A stretch of 64,000 nt of DNA, from positions 62,001 to 126,000 of the forward strand of contig NZ_KB899287.1 in the NCBI RefSeq assembly GCF_000378145.1, written 5' to 3'. The notes under the pieces were generated by a model, which had not been told where the DNA came from, searched no databases, and worked only from the letters and a program-made list of their open reading frames with translations. Below are positions 8,852 to 18,177 of this stretch, in pieces. Numbering within the stretch: position 1 is the first letter of the stretch; each line of letters begins with the position of its first letter. The stretch comes from Saccharibacillus kuerlensis DSM 22868. Lineage in GTDB: Bacteria; Bacillota; Bacilli; Paenibacillales; Paenibacillaceae. The translations under genes were made by a program, and so were the position numbers.

Positions 8852-9883
8852 TTAAACTTTGGCTTTAGCCAACAAAAACAGAAAATACGGTGCGCCGATC
8901 ACGGCAACAACCACTCCTGTCGGAATGTCCGTCGGCTGTAAAATCCAGCGTCCGAGCGTATCTGCAACCAGAACGAGCAGTGCGCCTGCCAATGCCGACA
9001 CAGGCAGCAGAATCTGATGCTTCGGTCCGACAAGGCGGCGGGCCAAATGCGGTCCAATTAGCCCGACGAAACCGATTCCTCCGCTGACCGCCACGCAGGA
9101 ACCTGCAAGACCGACAGCAGCGGCGAGCAGCAGCAGCCGTTCTCTCTCGATCGCCGTACCAAGACCCGTTGCCGTCTGATCGCCCATGTTCAGTACGTTC
9201 ATGACTTTGGCTTTGTAGAAAATGAACGGAAGGAAAATAATGAGCCACGGCAGCAGCGCCACCACGAACTTCCAGCTTGTTCCCCATATTCTGCCGGCCA
9301 ACCACGAAGCGACGAATTGGTACTCGTCGGGATTCAGCCGCAGTGTTAATACGATCATCGCCGCACTGATACCGGCCGCAACTCCGATCCCAACGAGCAG
9401 CATCCGCGTCGGAACAAGACCCTCGCCTTTTTTGTAAGACAGTATATAGATAAGCACTGCCGTCAGTCCTGCCCCGATCAGTGCCAGCACCGGCAGCAGA
9501 AAGACCGAACCCGCGGCGTTCGACGAATAAAACGAAACATACAACATAACCATGAGACCTGCGCCGGCATTGACGCCCAGAATACCCGGATCAGCCAGCG
9601 CATTGCGAGACAAGCCCTGCAGTACGCAGCCTGATACGGCCAATCCCGCTCCGATCAGAATCGAAATCACGATACGCGGCAGCCTGAACTCAAACAGAAT
9701 CAAATGCTGTTGGGATGTACCGCCGCCGAATAAGGTTCGGATGACTTCAAGCGGCGAAAGACGGATAAACCCGATATTCATACTCAAAATAAACGCCATA
9801 ATAATAAGTACAATGAAAATGCCCATTACCAGGAGCCCGCGGCTGCGCTTGCGACGTTCCGCTTGATGAATCATCGATCCCAT
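8852..9883 (-). CDS. FecCD-family iron-siderophore ABC permease
   Basis: A 343-aa membrane permease with about ten helices. FecCD signatures include FEFRLPRIVISILIGAGLAVSG near residue 65 and GGIGFVGLIGPHLARRLVG near 265, the latter being the coupling segment that contacts the ATPase. The start is the ATG that overlaps the previous stop by one base (TAATG), with GGAGGAG upstream, so translation is coupled. It should form a heterodimer with the permease encoded just before it and pass ferric siderophore through the membrane. No substrate-binding lipoprotein or ATPase lies next to it, so these must come from elsewhere in the genome. Confidence 0.93.
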   Translation of the reverse strand: MGSMIHQAERRKRSRGLLVMGIFIVLIIMAFILSMNIGFIRLSPLEVIRTLFGGGTSQQHLILFEFRLPRIVISILIGAGLAVSGCVLQGLSRNALADPGILGVNAGAGLMVMLYVSFYSSNAAGSVFLLPVLALIGAGLTAVLIYILSYKKGEGLVPTRMLLVGIGVAAGISAAMIVLTLRLNPDEYQFVASWLAGRIWGTSWKFVVALLPWLIIFLPFIFYKAKVMNVLNMGDQTATGLGTAIERERLLLLAAAVGLAGSCVAVSGGIGFVGLIGPHLARRLVGPKHQILLPVSALAGALLVLVADTLGRWILQPTDIPTGVVVAVIGAPYFLFLLAKAKV

Positions 9884-10941
9884 TACAGGCTCCTCCTTTC
9901 TTTGACCGCCAGATACAGGAAGAACGGCACGCCGATCAATGCGACAAGTGCTCCGATTGGAGTTTCCTGAGGCGGATTGATCATTCGCGCAGCAAGGTCG
10001 GCGAACACAATCAGCAGACTGCCGAGCACAGCCGAGCATGGAATGATCCAACGATAATCGACTCCGACCAGTTTACGGGTCAGGTGCGGGATGATTAGAC
10101 CGACGAAGCCGACCGAACCGACGATCGATACAGCGGTACCCGCAAGTACCAGGACGATCAGAACACCGAACAGCCGAATCAATCCCGTACGTTGACCGAG
10201 CCCGGTCGCGATATCGTCTCCCAAGCTAAGCAGCGTAATGGAACGGGACAGCCCAAACGAGGCCAGCAGTGCGATTACAACCGCAGGCAGGATGATCTCG
10301 ATCTGTATCCATTGGGTACCGGCTACGCCGCCAGCATACCAGAACGCAAGGTCCTGCCCGATCTTGAAGTACAGCGCCACGCCTTCACTGAGTGCGGTGA
10401 AGAGTGCACTGACCGCCGCTCCCGCCAGTACAAGACGGATCGGCGTCAGCCCTCCTTTAGAACGTGAGCCGATACCATACACAATTCCGACTCCCGCTCC
10501 GGCTCCCAGGAAGGCGTACAGCATCAAACCAAGGAAAGACAGTCCCGGAGCAAAAGCAAAACATAATGCCAGTGCAAAGCTGGCTCCTGCATTGAGTCCA
10601 AGAAGTCCCGTATCCGCAAGCGGATTGCGGGTCATCCCCTGCATAATGGCACCCGCAACCGCAAAAGAAGCTCCTACGATTGCCGCTCCAATTACTCGAG
10701 GCAGCCGCAGCTCTCGAATAATCTGATGCTCCGTCATTTCGGGATTGAAATGAAAGATTGCATTCCATACATCCTGCAGCGCAATATCTTTTGCACCGAT
10801 TGCAACGGCAGCTGCCATAGCCAGCACCAGTGCAATAACGCCGCCTATCAAAATTAGCGAAGCCGCCCATGGTCTTGAACGGACTTTTACTTTCTTAACA
10901 GCTTTCTGCGGATCTTCAGGCACAGCGGACGATTTCATCAC
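9883..10941 (-). CDS. FecCD-family iron-siderophore ABC permease (first of pair)
   Basis: A 352-aa permease with about ten membrane helices, homologous to its downstream partner. It has LRLPRVIGAAIVGASFAVAG near residue 80 and SVGFVGLIIPHLTRKLVG near residue 280. The start is GTG with GGGGAGG seven bases upstream; an adjacent ATG codon is equally possible. It begins the two-gene operon. About 275 bases upstream lies an extended -10 promoter overlapped by a Fur box, so expression should rise under iron limitation. Confidence 0.93.
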   Translation of the reverse strand: MMKSSAVPEDPQKAVKKVKVRSRPWAASLILIGGVIALVLAMAAAVAIGAKDIALQDVWNAIFHFNPEMTEHQIIRELRLPRVIGAAIVGASFAVAGAIMQGMTRNPLADTGLLGLNAGASFALALCFAFAPGLSFLGLMLYAFLGAGAGVGIVYGIGSRSKGGLTPIRLVLAGAAVSALFTALSEGVALYFKIGQDLAFWYAGGVAGTQWIQIEIILPAVVIALLASFGLSRSITLLSLGDDIATGLGQRTGLIRLFGVLIVLVLAGTAVSIVGSVGFVGLIIPHLTRKLVGVDYRWIIPCSAVLGSLLIVFADLAARMINPPQETPIGALVALIGVPFFLYLAVKERRSL

Positions 10942-11207
10942 TTTGCGTCCTCCCCGCAGCCATTTGCAATTGTTTCACAAGATCACCTTTTTCCGAATGA
11001 ACACCAGAACCGAGCACTGCGTTTGTCTGATCAGATTAGATCGCCTCACAACGCCAGACTGCATCTCTGTAGGATCTGCATAATCATTCTTTCTTTATCA
11101 TCAGATGGCGGACCGAATCCTATTCGGCGAATCGGAAAACATTATGTAAAAAAGGCCAAGCTCTATTACCGTCTCTACATGTCCAAGACTCAAACGATCC
11201 GCTCTAT

Positions 11208-11253
11208 TGAGATTGATTATCAACAGTATAGCAGGCATTAAAATTTTCGTCCA
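11208..11253 (-). promoter_or_regulatory. Fur-box promoter for the FecCD permease operon
   Basis: On the minus strand, TGGACG (11248-11253) is separated by 17 bases from TATACT (11225-11230), which carries an extended TG motif. Directly downstream, over the expected start site, is TGATAATCAATCTCA (11208-11222), matching 12 of 14 fixed positions of the 7-1-7 Fur consensus. Iron-bound Fur would block this promoter. The transcript would have an untranslated leader of about 275 bases, in which I see one short hairpin (CCGAAT/ATTCGG near 11120) but no recognised riboswitch or gene. Confidence 0.7.
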
Positions 11254-11443
11254 TAAAAAGGAAGAGCAAGAGCAGACGTGTCCAAGTAAATTCTGGTCTT
11301 CTTCATTTACAGCAAACTCGATCTAATCTTGATTTCTTTTTACAATTTTCATCAATATTGCTTACAATATGATTGATCGTTGTCTATTTAGGGTAATGTA
11401 AAATATTGAAAATAAAGATTCAGTCATTAAGGGGGCCAGCAGC

Positions 11444-11635
11444 ATGGCAGTCCAGGAGATCAAAAAAGCTGTATTCAAAGAAGAAGTGCTGCGTCTGCAT
11501 TTGATAAGCGGAGAATTTTACACTGGTCCCTGCTATCCAGTGTTGGATGATACTCGTTTTTTTACTATTAACACCTCGGACTGTCTTGTGACTCTTCCCT
11601 ATTGGGCAGTCAAACGATTCGAACGCTTGCACTAA
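11444..11635 (+). CDS. Small uncharacterised beta-rich protein
   Basis: A 63-aa protein that I do not recognise. GGGGG is placed nine bases before the ATG, and codon use fits the neighbours. After a charged N-terminal stretch the sequence alternates short strands and turns (VLRLHLISGEFYTG, then FFTINTSDCLVTLPYWAVKRFERL), a pattern like a small SH3 or Sm/Hfq-like barrel. It is a single-gene unit flanked by AT-rich DNA and closed by a terminator. Function unknown; the fold suggestion is inference only. Confidence 0.6.
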   Translation: MAVQEIKKAVFKEEVLRLHLISGEFYTGPCYPVLDDTRFFTINTSDCLVTLPYWAVKRFERLH

Positions 11636-11702
11636 AGTGAAATGCGGCGTATTTATGATCCACTGCTCGCCGTACCTCATCATTAATTCTTATATAAAAC
11701 CC

Positions 11703-11742
11703 GACCCCGTCGAAGCGCATACTGTGCTTACGGGGTCTTTTT
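11703..11742 (+). terminator. Intrinsic terminator after the 63-aa gene
   Basis: Arms GACCCCGT (11703-11710) and ACGGGGTC (11730-11737) followed by five T on the plus strand. Confidence 0.85.
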
Positions 11743-12038
11743 GCGCGAATGAAGGATGTTATTTGTGAATGAATTCCTTTTAATAATTAAAGACAATAAC
11801 AAACTCCACAACTTTTGTTAATTACACTGGGCTAAATTTTATGTTTGCCATCGCTTTATCTATATGTTTGCTCCTCGTTAACTGAATTTTGTCATGAATT
11901 GTTCTAAATTAATGAAAATTTCACCGCTTTTTCGCAGCAAAGCAATACATTTAAGTGTTTTTTTCCGATATAAAGCATACAACTAAGCATAAGGTACCGA
12001 CTCACTTGATTGACCGGAACCCTACAAGGAGGATAATC
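11743..12038 (+). promoter_or_regulatory. AT-rich leader of the chemotaxis receptor with a possible SigD -10
   Basis: Gene-free, strongly AT-rich stretch. TCCGATAT at 11964-11971 matches seven of eight positions of the motility sigma factor (SigD) -10 consensus GCCGATAT, about 70 bases before the receptor start, but the matching TAAA -35 is poor. SigD control of a chemoreceptor would be normal in Bacillales; here it is only suggested. I see no other feature in this stretch. Confidence 0.35.
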
Positions 12039-14159
12039 ATGTTTGCCAAGCTGCTGCACCCATTTACTTTTATTTTATCCCGACTGAAATATGCTCAGAA
12101 GTTTGCGCTGATCAGCATCCTGTTTGCCGCGCCACTGCTGCTTCTGTTTGGGCTGTGGTATTCGGAAATCCAGTCCAAGATTCACATTGCCGAATTGGAG
12201 AAAAAAGGCGTTGTTCAGATTGAAGCTTCCCTGCCGTTTATCCTCTCACTCCAGCAGCACCGTGGACAGACCAATGCTTACTTGAACGGAGGCGGAACGG
12301 AAAGTGCAGACAAAATGACCGAAGCCGCTGATTTGGCCGCTGATCAAATACTGTTGATTGAACAGACGATCAATGATTTGAAGCTGCCTGGCGCAGCCGA
12401 AGATTGGGAACCGATTGCCGGCGAATGGGAGAGTCTCCTTCAAGAAACCTCTTCGCTTTCTGCCGAAGAAAGCTTCTCCCGTCACAGCCAGCTGATCGAC
12501 CATACGCTCGATTTCGTTGTCAGAAGTGCTGACGCTTCGGGATTATCGCTTGATACCGAGATTGATTCTTTCTATTTGATGGATATGGTGGTCAAACGGC
12601 TGCCAACGTTAATGGAACAGAGCGCCCAAATTCGCGGCATCGGCAACGGTATGCTGACCAAGAAACAGACACATCCTCAGGAATTAACGGCTGTTGCCGT
12701 TAAGGAGGGCCGCTCGGTGATCGAACTGAAAGAGATGAATAAGTCGCTCGCTCGATTTGCTGAACTTAATCCGGAAGTTGAAGCCCGAATCGATGATGCA
12801 GGTCAGACAGCATCTGCTTCAATCGAAGGCTTCCTCGCACTCATGCAGCAGCAGCTGTTTGACGATAGGACATTGTCTTCCGACCCTGCAGCATTTTTCA
12901 CGGCCGGCACCTCTGCCATCGATGCTTCTTATACGTTTTTCCAGCAGTCTTCCGAAACTTTGACTCTGCTGTTGGATCAGCGAATTGACAAACTTGAAAC
13001 TCAGCGTAATTTTGTCATTGTAGCTATCACTGCCGCTCTGCTGCTCGTGCTGATGTTCTATGCGGCATTCTATCGCAGTGTCAATTCCGCTGTACGCCAG
13101 CTTGGTGAGCGTTCTGCAGCAATGGCCAATGGCGATCTGTCACAACATATTGCGCTGGACACGCGGGATGAACTGGGACAGGTCGGAGAATCATTTAACC
13201 GGATGATCACAGCTCTGAACAAGACCCTGCTGGGTACCCAGGAAGCGTCCCAACATTCGGCTTCTTCTTCGCAGCAGCTCAGTGAGGTATCCCGTGAATC
13301 TTCCCTGGCTATGCGTCAAGTCGCTCAAGCCGTTCAGTCCGTTGCAGACGGATCCGAAATGCAAAGACGCATGACCGAAGATACGGCACTTGCAATGAAC
13401 GAGATGGCGATCGGCATTTCCAGAATTGCCGAATCTTCGGCATCGGTCGCGGAATCGGCTGCGGAAACGAGCCGGCGCGCCGAAAACGGCGATCGGGAGC
13501 TCACTGCCGCAGTCGGTCAGATGCGCAGTATTCGTGAGTCGGTCAGCCAATCAGCAGGAACTGTATCCCGTCTTGATGAGCATTCACAGCAGATTAATGA
13601 AATTGTTACTTCCATCAAAGCAATTGCTCGTCAGACGCAGCTGCTGTCACTTAATGCCAATATCGAAGCAGCTCGCGCAGGCGAACACGGCCGAGGCTTT
13701 GCTGTCGTCGCTTCCGAAGTCGGCAAATTGGCGGAACAAACCCAGTCTTCTGTTGAAACAATCTCGCTGCGAATCGGCGATATTCGCGGTCTGATCGGCG
13801 AAACGGTTCAGATGATGCACCGGACCGATGCAGAGACGGCCGAAGGATTGACCTTTATCGATCGGGCTAGCAGTACGATTGGAGAGATTGGAGTAAGCGC
13901 CCGCCTGGTCAACGATCAAGTACAGGAAATTTCAGCCGCTTCCGAAGAAATCTCGGCCGGTGTAGAGCAGGTGACCGCTTCGGTTGCTGAGGTTGCACGT
14001 GTTGCACAGCGTTCCTCCGAAGAGTCGCAGACAATGGCCGCTGCTTCCCAACAGCAGCTCGCAGCCTTGGAAGAAATCGGAAGCGCTGCAGGCGATTTGA
14101 GCGGCGTAGCAACCGGACTGCAGGAAGACCTAAAATTCTTCAAGCTTTCGGCGGGATAA
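12039..14159 (+). CDS. Methyl-accepting chemotaxis protein
   Basis: A 706-aa chemoreceptor. The first membrane helix is at about residues 17-38 and the second near 320-345, enclosing an almost entirely helical outside domain with an early [15 protein letters not shown] motif, reminiscent of nitrate/nitrite-sensor-type four-helix modules. A HAMP domain follows (about 345-400), then the long cytoplasmic coiled coil with the signalling tip around [21 protein letters not shown]. The start is the ATG with AAGGAGG eight bases upstream. It would signal to CheA/CheW. The ligand is unknown. A strong terminator follows. Confidence 0.92.
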   Translation: MFAKLLHPFTFILSRLKYAQKFALISILFAAPLLLLFGLWYSEIQSKIHIAELEKKGVVQIEASLPFILSLQQHRGQTNAYLNGGGTESADKMTEAADLAADQILLIEQTINDLKLPGAAEDWEPIAGEWESLLQETSSLSAEESFSRHSQLIDHTLDFVVRSADASGLSLDTEIDSFYLMDMVVKRLPTLMEQSAQIRGIGNGMLTKKQTHPQELTAVAVKEGRSVIELKEMNKSLARFAELNPEVEARIDDAGQTASASIEGFLALMQQQLFDDRTLSSDPAAFFTAGTSAIDASYTFFQQSSETLTLLLDQRIDKLETQRNFVIVAITAALLLVLMFYAAFYRSVNSAVRQLGERSAAMANGDLSQHIALDTRDELGQVGESFNRMITALNKTLLGTQEASQHSASSSQQLSEVSRESSLAMRQVAQAVQSVADGSEMQRRMTEDTALAMNEMAIGISRIAESSASVAESAAETSRRAENGDRELTAAVGQMRSIRESVSQSAGTVSRLDEHSQQINEIVTSIKAIARQTQLLSLNANIEAARAGEHGRGFAVVASEVGKLAEQTQSSVETISLRIGDIRGLIGETVQMMHRTDAETAEGLTFIDRASSTIGEIGVSARLVNDQVQEISAASEEISAGVEQVTASVAEVARVAQRSSEESQTMAAASQQQLAALEEIGSAAGDLSGVATGLQEDLKFFKLSAG

Positions 14160-14192
14160 TTTCAATTATACGGCGGATGCTTTTTAAGCCCC

Positions 14193-14238
14193 AAAAAGAA
14201 GCAGCCCTAATGCTTAAGCATCAGGGCTGCTTCTTTTT
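14193..14238. terminator. Intrinsic terminator after the chemoreceptor
   Basis: A 16-base stem (AAAAAGAAGCAGCCCT and complement) with loop around 14209-14222 and a T-run. Confidence 0.92.
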
Positions 14239-14453
14239 GACCGAGAAATCATCTTTGTTATACTCATTCAGACTTCCACATAACCCGCAGTTCTATCAGA
14301 TAGCGCACTTTTGATCTCAACACTATCCTATTTTTCAACTCAGTCTGCAAGCAGTCCCTTCCGATTCGGTTATTTTCATCATATAGCGGATATCAGCATT
14401 TCAGAAAACGAACCGCTGCCTTCCCCTATCATTCGAGAAAGAAGGAATCCATA

Positions 14454-15041
14454 ATGAATCCCAGCTCAAATCCAACATTCGAACTTCAAACCACAGGCAT
14501 TTGGAGCGATTCGCTCTGGAGCCGGATAAGTCCCGTTTACAACGCTTCCTTTCCGGATCATATTCGTAAACCTGAACGGATCATCCGTAATATGTTTAAC
14601 AAAATGGAAGTTTTTCTGCACGAAGGTACGTTGGAAGGAGACGTCTGCTCCATGGCATTAACCGGACTTAGTGCTGATCGGAATCTGCTGATTATCGATT
14701 ACTTGGCCATCCTGCCGGCTTATCGACAGCAGGGCATAGGCCGGCAGACTGTCCGCGCACTGGCCAAATGGGCCTGGGAGACGTATAACGTCCGCGGATT
14801 GCTGATTGAAGCGGAAGCCGACGACAGCGAGGAAGGACGCAATCGGATGCGATTTTGGTCAAAATGCGGCTTTGAGATGACAGAGTACGTTCATTCTTAC
14901 GTTTGGGTTCCAGAAAGATATAAGGCTCTGCTGCTTGATTTGCAGGAAGAGACAGACCCGAAGTATCAGAACCTACCCCGAGATGGGCAGAAACTGTTCG
15001 AATATATCGAAACCTTCCACAAAGCTAGCTTTGCACGCTGA
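14454..15041 (+). CDS. GNAT-family N-acetyltransferase
   Basis: A 195-aa acetyltransferase. The acetyl-CoA binding motif A is visible as YLAILPAYRQQGIGRQTV near residues 82-100, and the later RFWSKCGFEMTEY fits the C-terminal part of the fold. The acceptor substrate cannot be predicted. GAAGGA lies before the ATG at a normal distance. It is a single-gene unit; its stop codon touches the following terminator stem. The roughly 290 bases before it hold only the receptor's terminator and AT-rich DNA. Confidence 0.88.
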   Translation: MNPSSNPTFELQTTGIWSDSLWSRISPVYNASFPDHIRKPERIIRNMFNKMEVFLHEGTLEGDVCSMALTGLSADRNLLIIDYLAILPAYRQQGIGRQTVRALAKWAWETYNVRGLLIEAEADDSEEGRNRMRFWSKCGFEMTEYVHSYVWVPERYKALLLDLQEETDPKYQNLPRDGQKLFEYIETFHKASFAR

Positions 15042-15076
15042 AAAAGGCTTCCGGTGTAAATACCGGAAGCCTTTTG
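15041..15076. terminator. Bidirectional intrinsic terminator
   Basis: Arms AAAAAGGCTTCCGGT and ACCGGAAGCCTTTT. It serves the acetyltransferase on the plus strand and the HPr-like gene on the minus strand. Confidence 0.9.
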
Positions 15077-15115
15077 TTTGGACAAAACTTCGTCTCTGCT
15101 TCTTTCTGCAGGTTT

Positions 15116-15391
15116 TCAATGGGGAGCGCAGCCGTGCTGCTCGAATAAACCGCACATGTATTCCAGAGCCTCCAACTCATCTCGTCCGCGAGCGCTAAGT
15201 CGTACAACACTGCCGGTATGAATCGGAAGCAGCATCATGCCCAGTAAACTCTTGACGTCTACAATTCTTTGATTGTCTTCGTCTCCAAACGTGAGTTTGA
15301 TGTCCGAAGCAAATTGAGAAGCCTGAGATGAGATCCGGAGCAATTCGTCACGATCGAGTTCCCCCTCGATTTTAAATTCATGCACTCTCAT
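15116..15391 (-). CDS. HPr-like phosphocarrier family protein lacking the catalytic His
   Basis: A 91-aa protein with the HPr fold. The second half aligns well with HPr and Crh: DVKSLLGMMLLPI corresponds to the segment around regulatory Ser46, and VVRLSARGRDELEALEYM to the C-terminal strand and helix. The first loop, where HPr has GIHARPA with the phosphoacceptor His15, reads GELDRDELL here and has no His. It therefore cannot carry phosphate in the PTS but could still be phosphorylated on the Ser by HPr kinase, like Crh. AGAGGAG lies eight bases before the ATG. Crh-like regulatory role is inference; it may also be a degenerate duplicate. Confidence 0.8.
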   Translation of the reverse strand: MRVHEFKIEGELDRDELLRISSQASQFASDIKLTFGDEDNQRIVDVKSLLGMMLLPIHTGSVVRLSARGRDELEALEYMCGLFEQHGCAPH

Positions 15392-15441
15392 AGATGCGTC
15401 TCCTCTTTTCTATAGTAAGCTGATAACGCTTCCAATTATAA

Positions 15442-15474
15442 GGGAGAAACGGCCATTTAAGGTGCCGTTTCTCC
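15442..15474. other. Hairpin in the HPr/lipoprotein intergenic region
   Basis: Arms GGAGAAACGGC and GCCGTTTCTCC with a 10-base loop, without a clean T-run. It may be a weak terminator for the lipoprotein transcript on the minus strand. The rest of the 15392-15717 stretch shows no supported gene. Confidence 0.5.
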
Positions 15475-15717
15475 TTCTCTATTTATCGGTTATACATGTT
15501 GTAAAGTTAGCAAGAAAGGGAATGAAAAATGCGGATTTCCGGACGTCCAAAGTTTTTTTTCGTTTGGTATCCGCTGATTTAATCAAGCGGCTGCCGTCCA
15601 TTCGCATCGCTGGCGCCTCCTTCGTTCCCCGCTTCTGCGGAGCAGATTTATTGAATGTTTAGCCACTTTATCCCAACTTGAAACGAGGGATAAACGGCTT
15701 AACGTATGCTTTTCTCG

Positions 15718-16554
15718 CTATTCTTCGATACGCTCATCCAACTCTTCTGTCCGTTCTGTCAAACCAATCGTGATTCTGTCTTCCCAAGTCACGATTCCGC
15801 CTTCTCCGTTGCGAAAATCAATCCGGACTATTCCCGATTGATCCGCTTGATTCTCGGCATAACGGTACCCAATCCGTTGACCGTTATGATCGACGAAAAA
15901 TCCTTCCATTCCCGTCTCTCCGGCTGTGACCGCCTCATAATAGGTAGACGTTATGCGCTCGTTTTCTACCGTCGGTACTTCGATCACATCGTCCTGACCC
16001 GAAACAGATCCTCCATTGCTGTCACCCGAGCTTGCCGAATCGTTCGGAGCGGCTGCTTCTTCGGTCCCTTCTGCTTGGGTTCCTTCTTCTTCCGTTTGCG
16101 CAGCTTCCGGCTGCCAGGACATACTGGACAACGAATAGCCTTTTGGCAATTGCTGCAAATTGAATACAAGGATCCGCTCTGCATCATCTCGAGTGATGGT
16201 TACTTCGACTTGATCTTCTTTGTTTTCTTTGTCCGTCTCTTCGTCAGCAGAAGACTCTTCTTCGGCGGAGCCGTCATTGGACTGCGAATCTGTTCCATCC
16301 ATTGTTACAGTTGATGTTTCTTCTATACTGTCCTTCGCATTTCCCTCTTGCAAGAAAGTTTCCTCTGTTGACTTCTCTTCGCTTTCCGACTTCGCGCCTT
16401 CCGTACTCTGCTCTGTAAGGTCAGTCGTTTCTACGTTCGTATTCGCCATTTCATCCTCCTGCGGACCGAAGCGAAGACATCCGCCAAGCAGCATAACAGC
16501 CACAAGCGAAACAAGAGCCGACCAGATCTTGATCCGGCTTATGCGATTATTCAT
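15718..16554 (-). CDS. Putative lipoprotein, acidic Ser/Thr/Glu-rich
   Basis: A 278-aa protein I cannot assign. A signal peptide with a lipobox (VMLLGGC, Cys near residue 26) predicts lipid attachment to the outer face of the membrane. Residues 35-115 are a low-complexity acidic Ser/Thr/Glu linker. A folded part follows that contains a repeated theme of opposing strands (RDDAERILVFNLQQLPKGYSL; later GMEGFFVDHNGQRIGYRYAENQ), ending acidic. Its ATG overlaps the stop of the upstream MocR-type gene by eight bases and has GGAGG inside that gene, so expression is coupled to it. Confidence 0.8.
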   Translation of the reverse strand: MNNRISRIKIWSALVSLVAVMLLGGCLRFGPQEDEMANTNVETTDLTEQSTEGAKSESEEKSTEETFLQEGNAKDSIEETSTVTMDGTDSQSNDGSAEEESSADEETDKENKEDQVEVTITRDDAERILVFNLQQLPKGYSLSSMSWQPEAAQTEEEGTQAEGTEEAAAPNDSASSGDSNGGSVSGQDDVIEVPTVENERITSTYYEAVTAGETGMEGFFVDHNGQRIGYRYAENQADQSGIVRIDFRNGEGGIVTWEDRITIGLTERTEELDERIEE

Positions 16555-18043
16555 AACTTCCGCCTCCTTTGCCGGGGTCCGACAAAATCCCCGAATCCTC
16601 TAAGTGTTTGTTTACCACTTCTCCGATGATTCGAAGCCCTTCCGTTATCCGATCTTCGGGTACGCGCGAGAAGCCGATCCGCATCGTGTTCTTACCTCTT
16701 CCGTTTGTAAAGAAAATATCTCCGGGTGTAAATACGACTCCGCGCAGTCGGCAGTCTTCCAGCACTGCACGTGCATCCAGCGTCTCTTCCAACTCGACAA
16801 ACACATGCAGCCCCCCTTCCCCGCTCAAATTTTTCATGGGGATATGTTCGCGGCAGCCCTGAACGGCCAGCTCGTATTTGCGTTTATACTCGGTTCTCGC
16901 TCTTTTGAGATAACGCTCGAAGTTCCCGTTATGCAGATACTGAAACAGCAGCGCTTGATCAAGCGTCGACGTGTGAATCGTTCTGGCTCGCTTAAGGCTT
17001 TCCAAGTAACCAATCAGCTTGCGATCCGCAACGATCCAGCCTACTCGGATTCCGGGAAATAAAATTTTGGAAAAACTTCCGACGTATGCGACGGAATTGC
17101 CGATACCCGCACAAGCGATTAGCGGAGCGGCATGAGCGCCGGAATAACGAAGTTCTTCGTTAAAACCGTCCTCGACGACCGGAACTTCATGCTCGCCCAA
17201 CAGCCGCAGCAGTTCCATCCGTTTTTCCGGTGAAGTGACGATTCCGGTTGGGTTATGATAGGACGGGGTCAAATAAGCCAAGTCAAACCCGCCTTCGTCC
17301 AGCGTACGCCGCAGCTCATCCATATTCATACCGTCATGCTCCATGCTTACGCCGACCGGCTTAAAGCCGTGAAGCTTCATCATTTTGACCGCCGTATGAT
17401 GAGTCGGATTTTCGCATAGAATACGCCCGCTGCGCTGTCCGATCGCTGTCAGCAGCAGGTCGAATCCTTCCGTGAATCCGTTCGTAATCAGAATATCCTT
17501 GCCTTCCGTTTCGACTCCCTTGCCGCGCATATAGCCTAACAGATACTCCATCAGCGGCCGATATCCCTGTGCATAACCGTAATTCATGAGCACATTTCCC
17601 TCAAGTGCCATCCGGTCGAGAAAAGCTCGCTTGACACCTGCCATGTCGAACAGCCGCTCGTCCGGAGCAATGCTGGTAAAAGCGATCATCCCTTTCTCCC
17701 ATTTGATCCCATGTTTCATTAGGTCCATTTCTTCCGACAGGAAGGCTTGGGGTCCCAATCTCTCGGTCCAATCGATTATGGAAGGCGGTTCCTCCAGATG
17801 AACAGCAGCCCGCGATACAAAGTTGCCGCGTCCTTTGACCGCCTCGATCCAACCTGTACGCTCTAGCGCTTCATAAGCACTAATAACGGTAGTTCGGCTA
17901 ACGCCGAGCAGGCCGGCCAGTTCGCGGGTAGAAGGCAGTTTATGATGCAGCGGCATGACTCCCTGCGTAATCAGCGTTTCTATATAAACTTTTAATTGAA
18001 TATAGGCGGGACTGTCGCTTTCCGTTCTGAAATCGTTAAACAT
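16547..18043 (-). CDS. MocR-type regulator: GntR winged helix fused to class I aminotransferase domain
   Basis: A 498-aa MocR/GabR-like protein. The N-terminal winged helix (residues 12-80) has HKLPSTRELAGLLGVSRTTV; an aminotransferase-fold domain fills the rest. The PLP-binding lysine is in YVGSFSKILFPG near residue 330, and the PLP-contacting PSYHNPTG motif lies near 245. Such proteins sense PLP or amino compounds and control amino-acid, GABA or vitamin B6 genes. AAGGAG sits eight bases before the ATG. The next gene, a lipoprotein, overlaps its end; no obvious metabolic target gene is adjacent, so the effector is open. Confidence 0.9.
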   Translation of the reverse strand: MFNDFRTESDSPAYIQLKVYIETLITQGVMPLHHKLPSTRELAGLLGVSRTTVISAYEALERTGWIEAVKGRGNFVSRAAVHLEEPPSIIDWTERLGPQAFLSEEMDLMKHGIKWEKGMIAFTSIAPDERLFDMAGVKRAFLDRMALEGNVLMNYGYAQGYRPLMEYLLGYMRGKGVETEGKDILITNGFTEGFDLLLTAIGQRSGRILCENPTHHTAVKMMKLHGFKPVGVSMEHDGMNMDELRRTLDEGGFDLAYLTPSYHNPTGIVTSPEKRMELLRLLGEHEVPVVEDGFNEELRYSGAHAAPLIACAGIGNSVAYVGSFSKILFPGIRVGWIVADRKLIGYLESLKRARTIHTSTLDQALLFQYLHNGNFERYLKRARTEYKRKYELAVQGCREHIPMKNLSGEGGLHVFVELEETLDARAVLEDCRLRGVVFTPGDIFFTNGRGKNTMRIGFSRVPEDRITEGLRIIGEVVNKHLEDSGILSDPGKGGGSYE

Positions 18044-18177
18044 TCGCTCAACTCCTTACCTCTATCATTCCACATTCTGTGCGCAAAGAAAAGAACCGCA
18101 GAACCCAAGGTTCGCGGTGGAAGTGGATGCCGCACGGCCAAATACAAACGACGGTACGGGCATGAGCAGCATTTTAT

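Noticed and set aside
10942-11207. Leader of the siderophore permease operon considered as a riboswitch
   Set aside because: Only one short hairpin is visible and no known aptamer core could be recognised.
11023-11241. A 72-codon frame on the plus strand in the permease leader
   Set aside because: It runs through the Fur-box promoter on the other strand, has no ribosome binding site and no family features.
15462-15662. A 66-codon frame on the plus strand between the HPr-like and lipoprotein genes
   Set aside because: No ribosome binding site, begins inside a hairpin, composition not like neighbouring genes.
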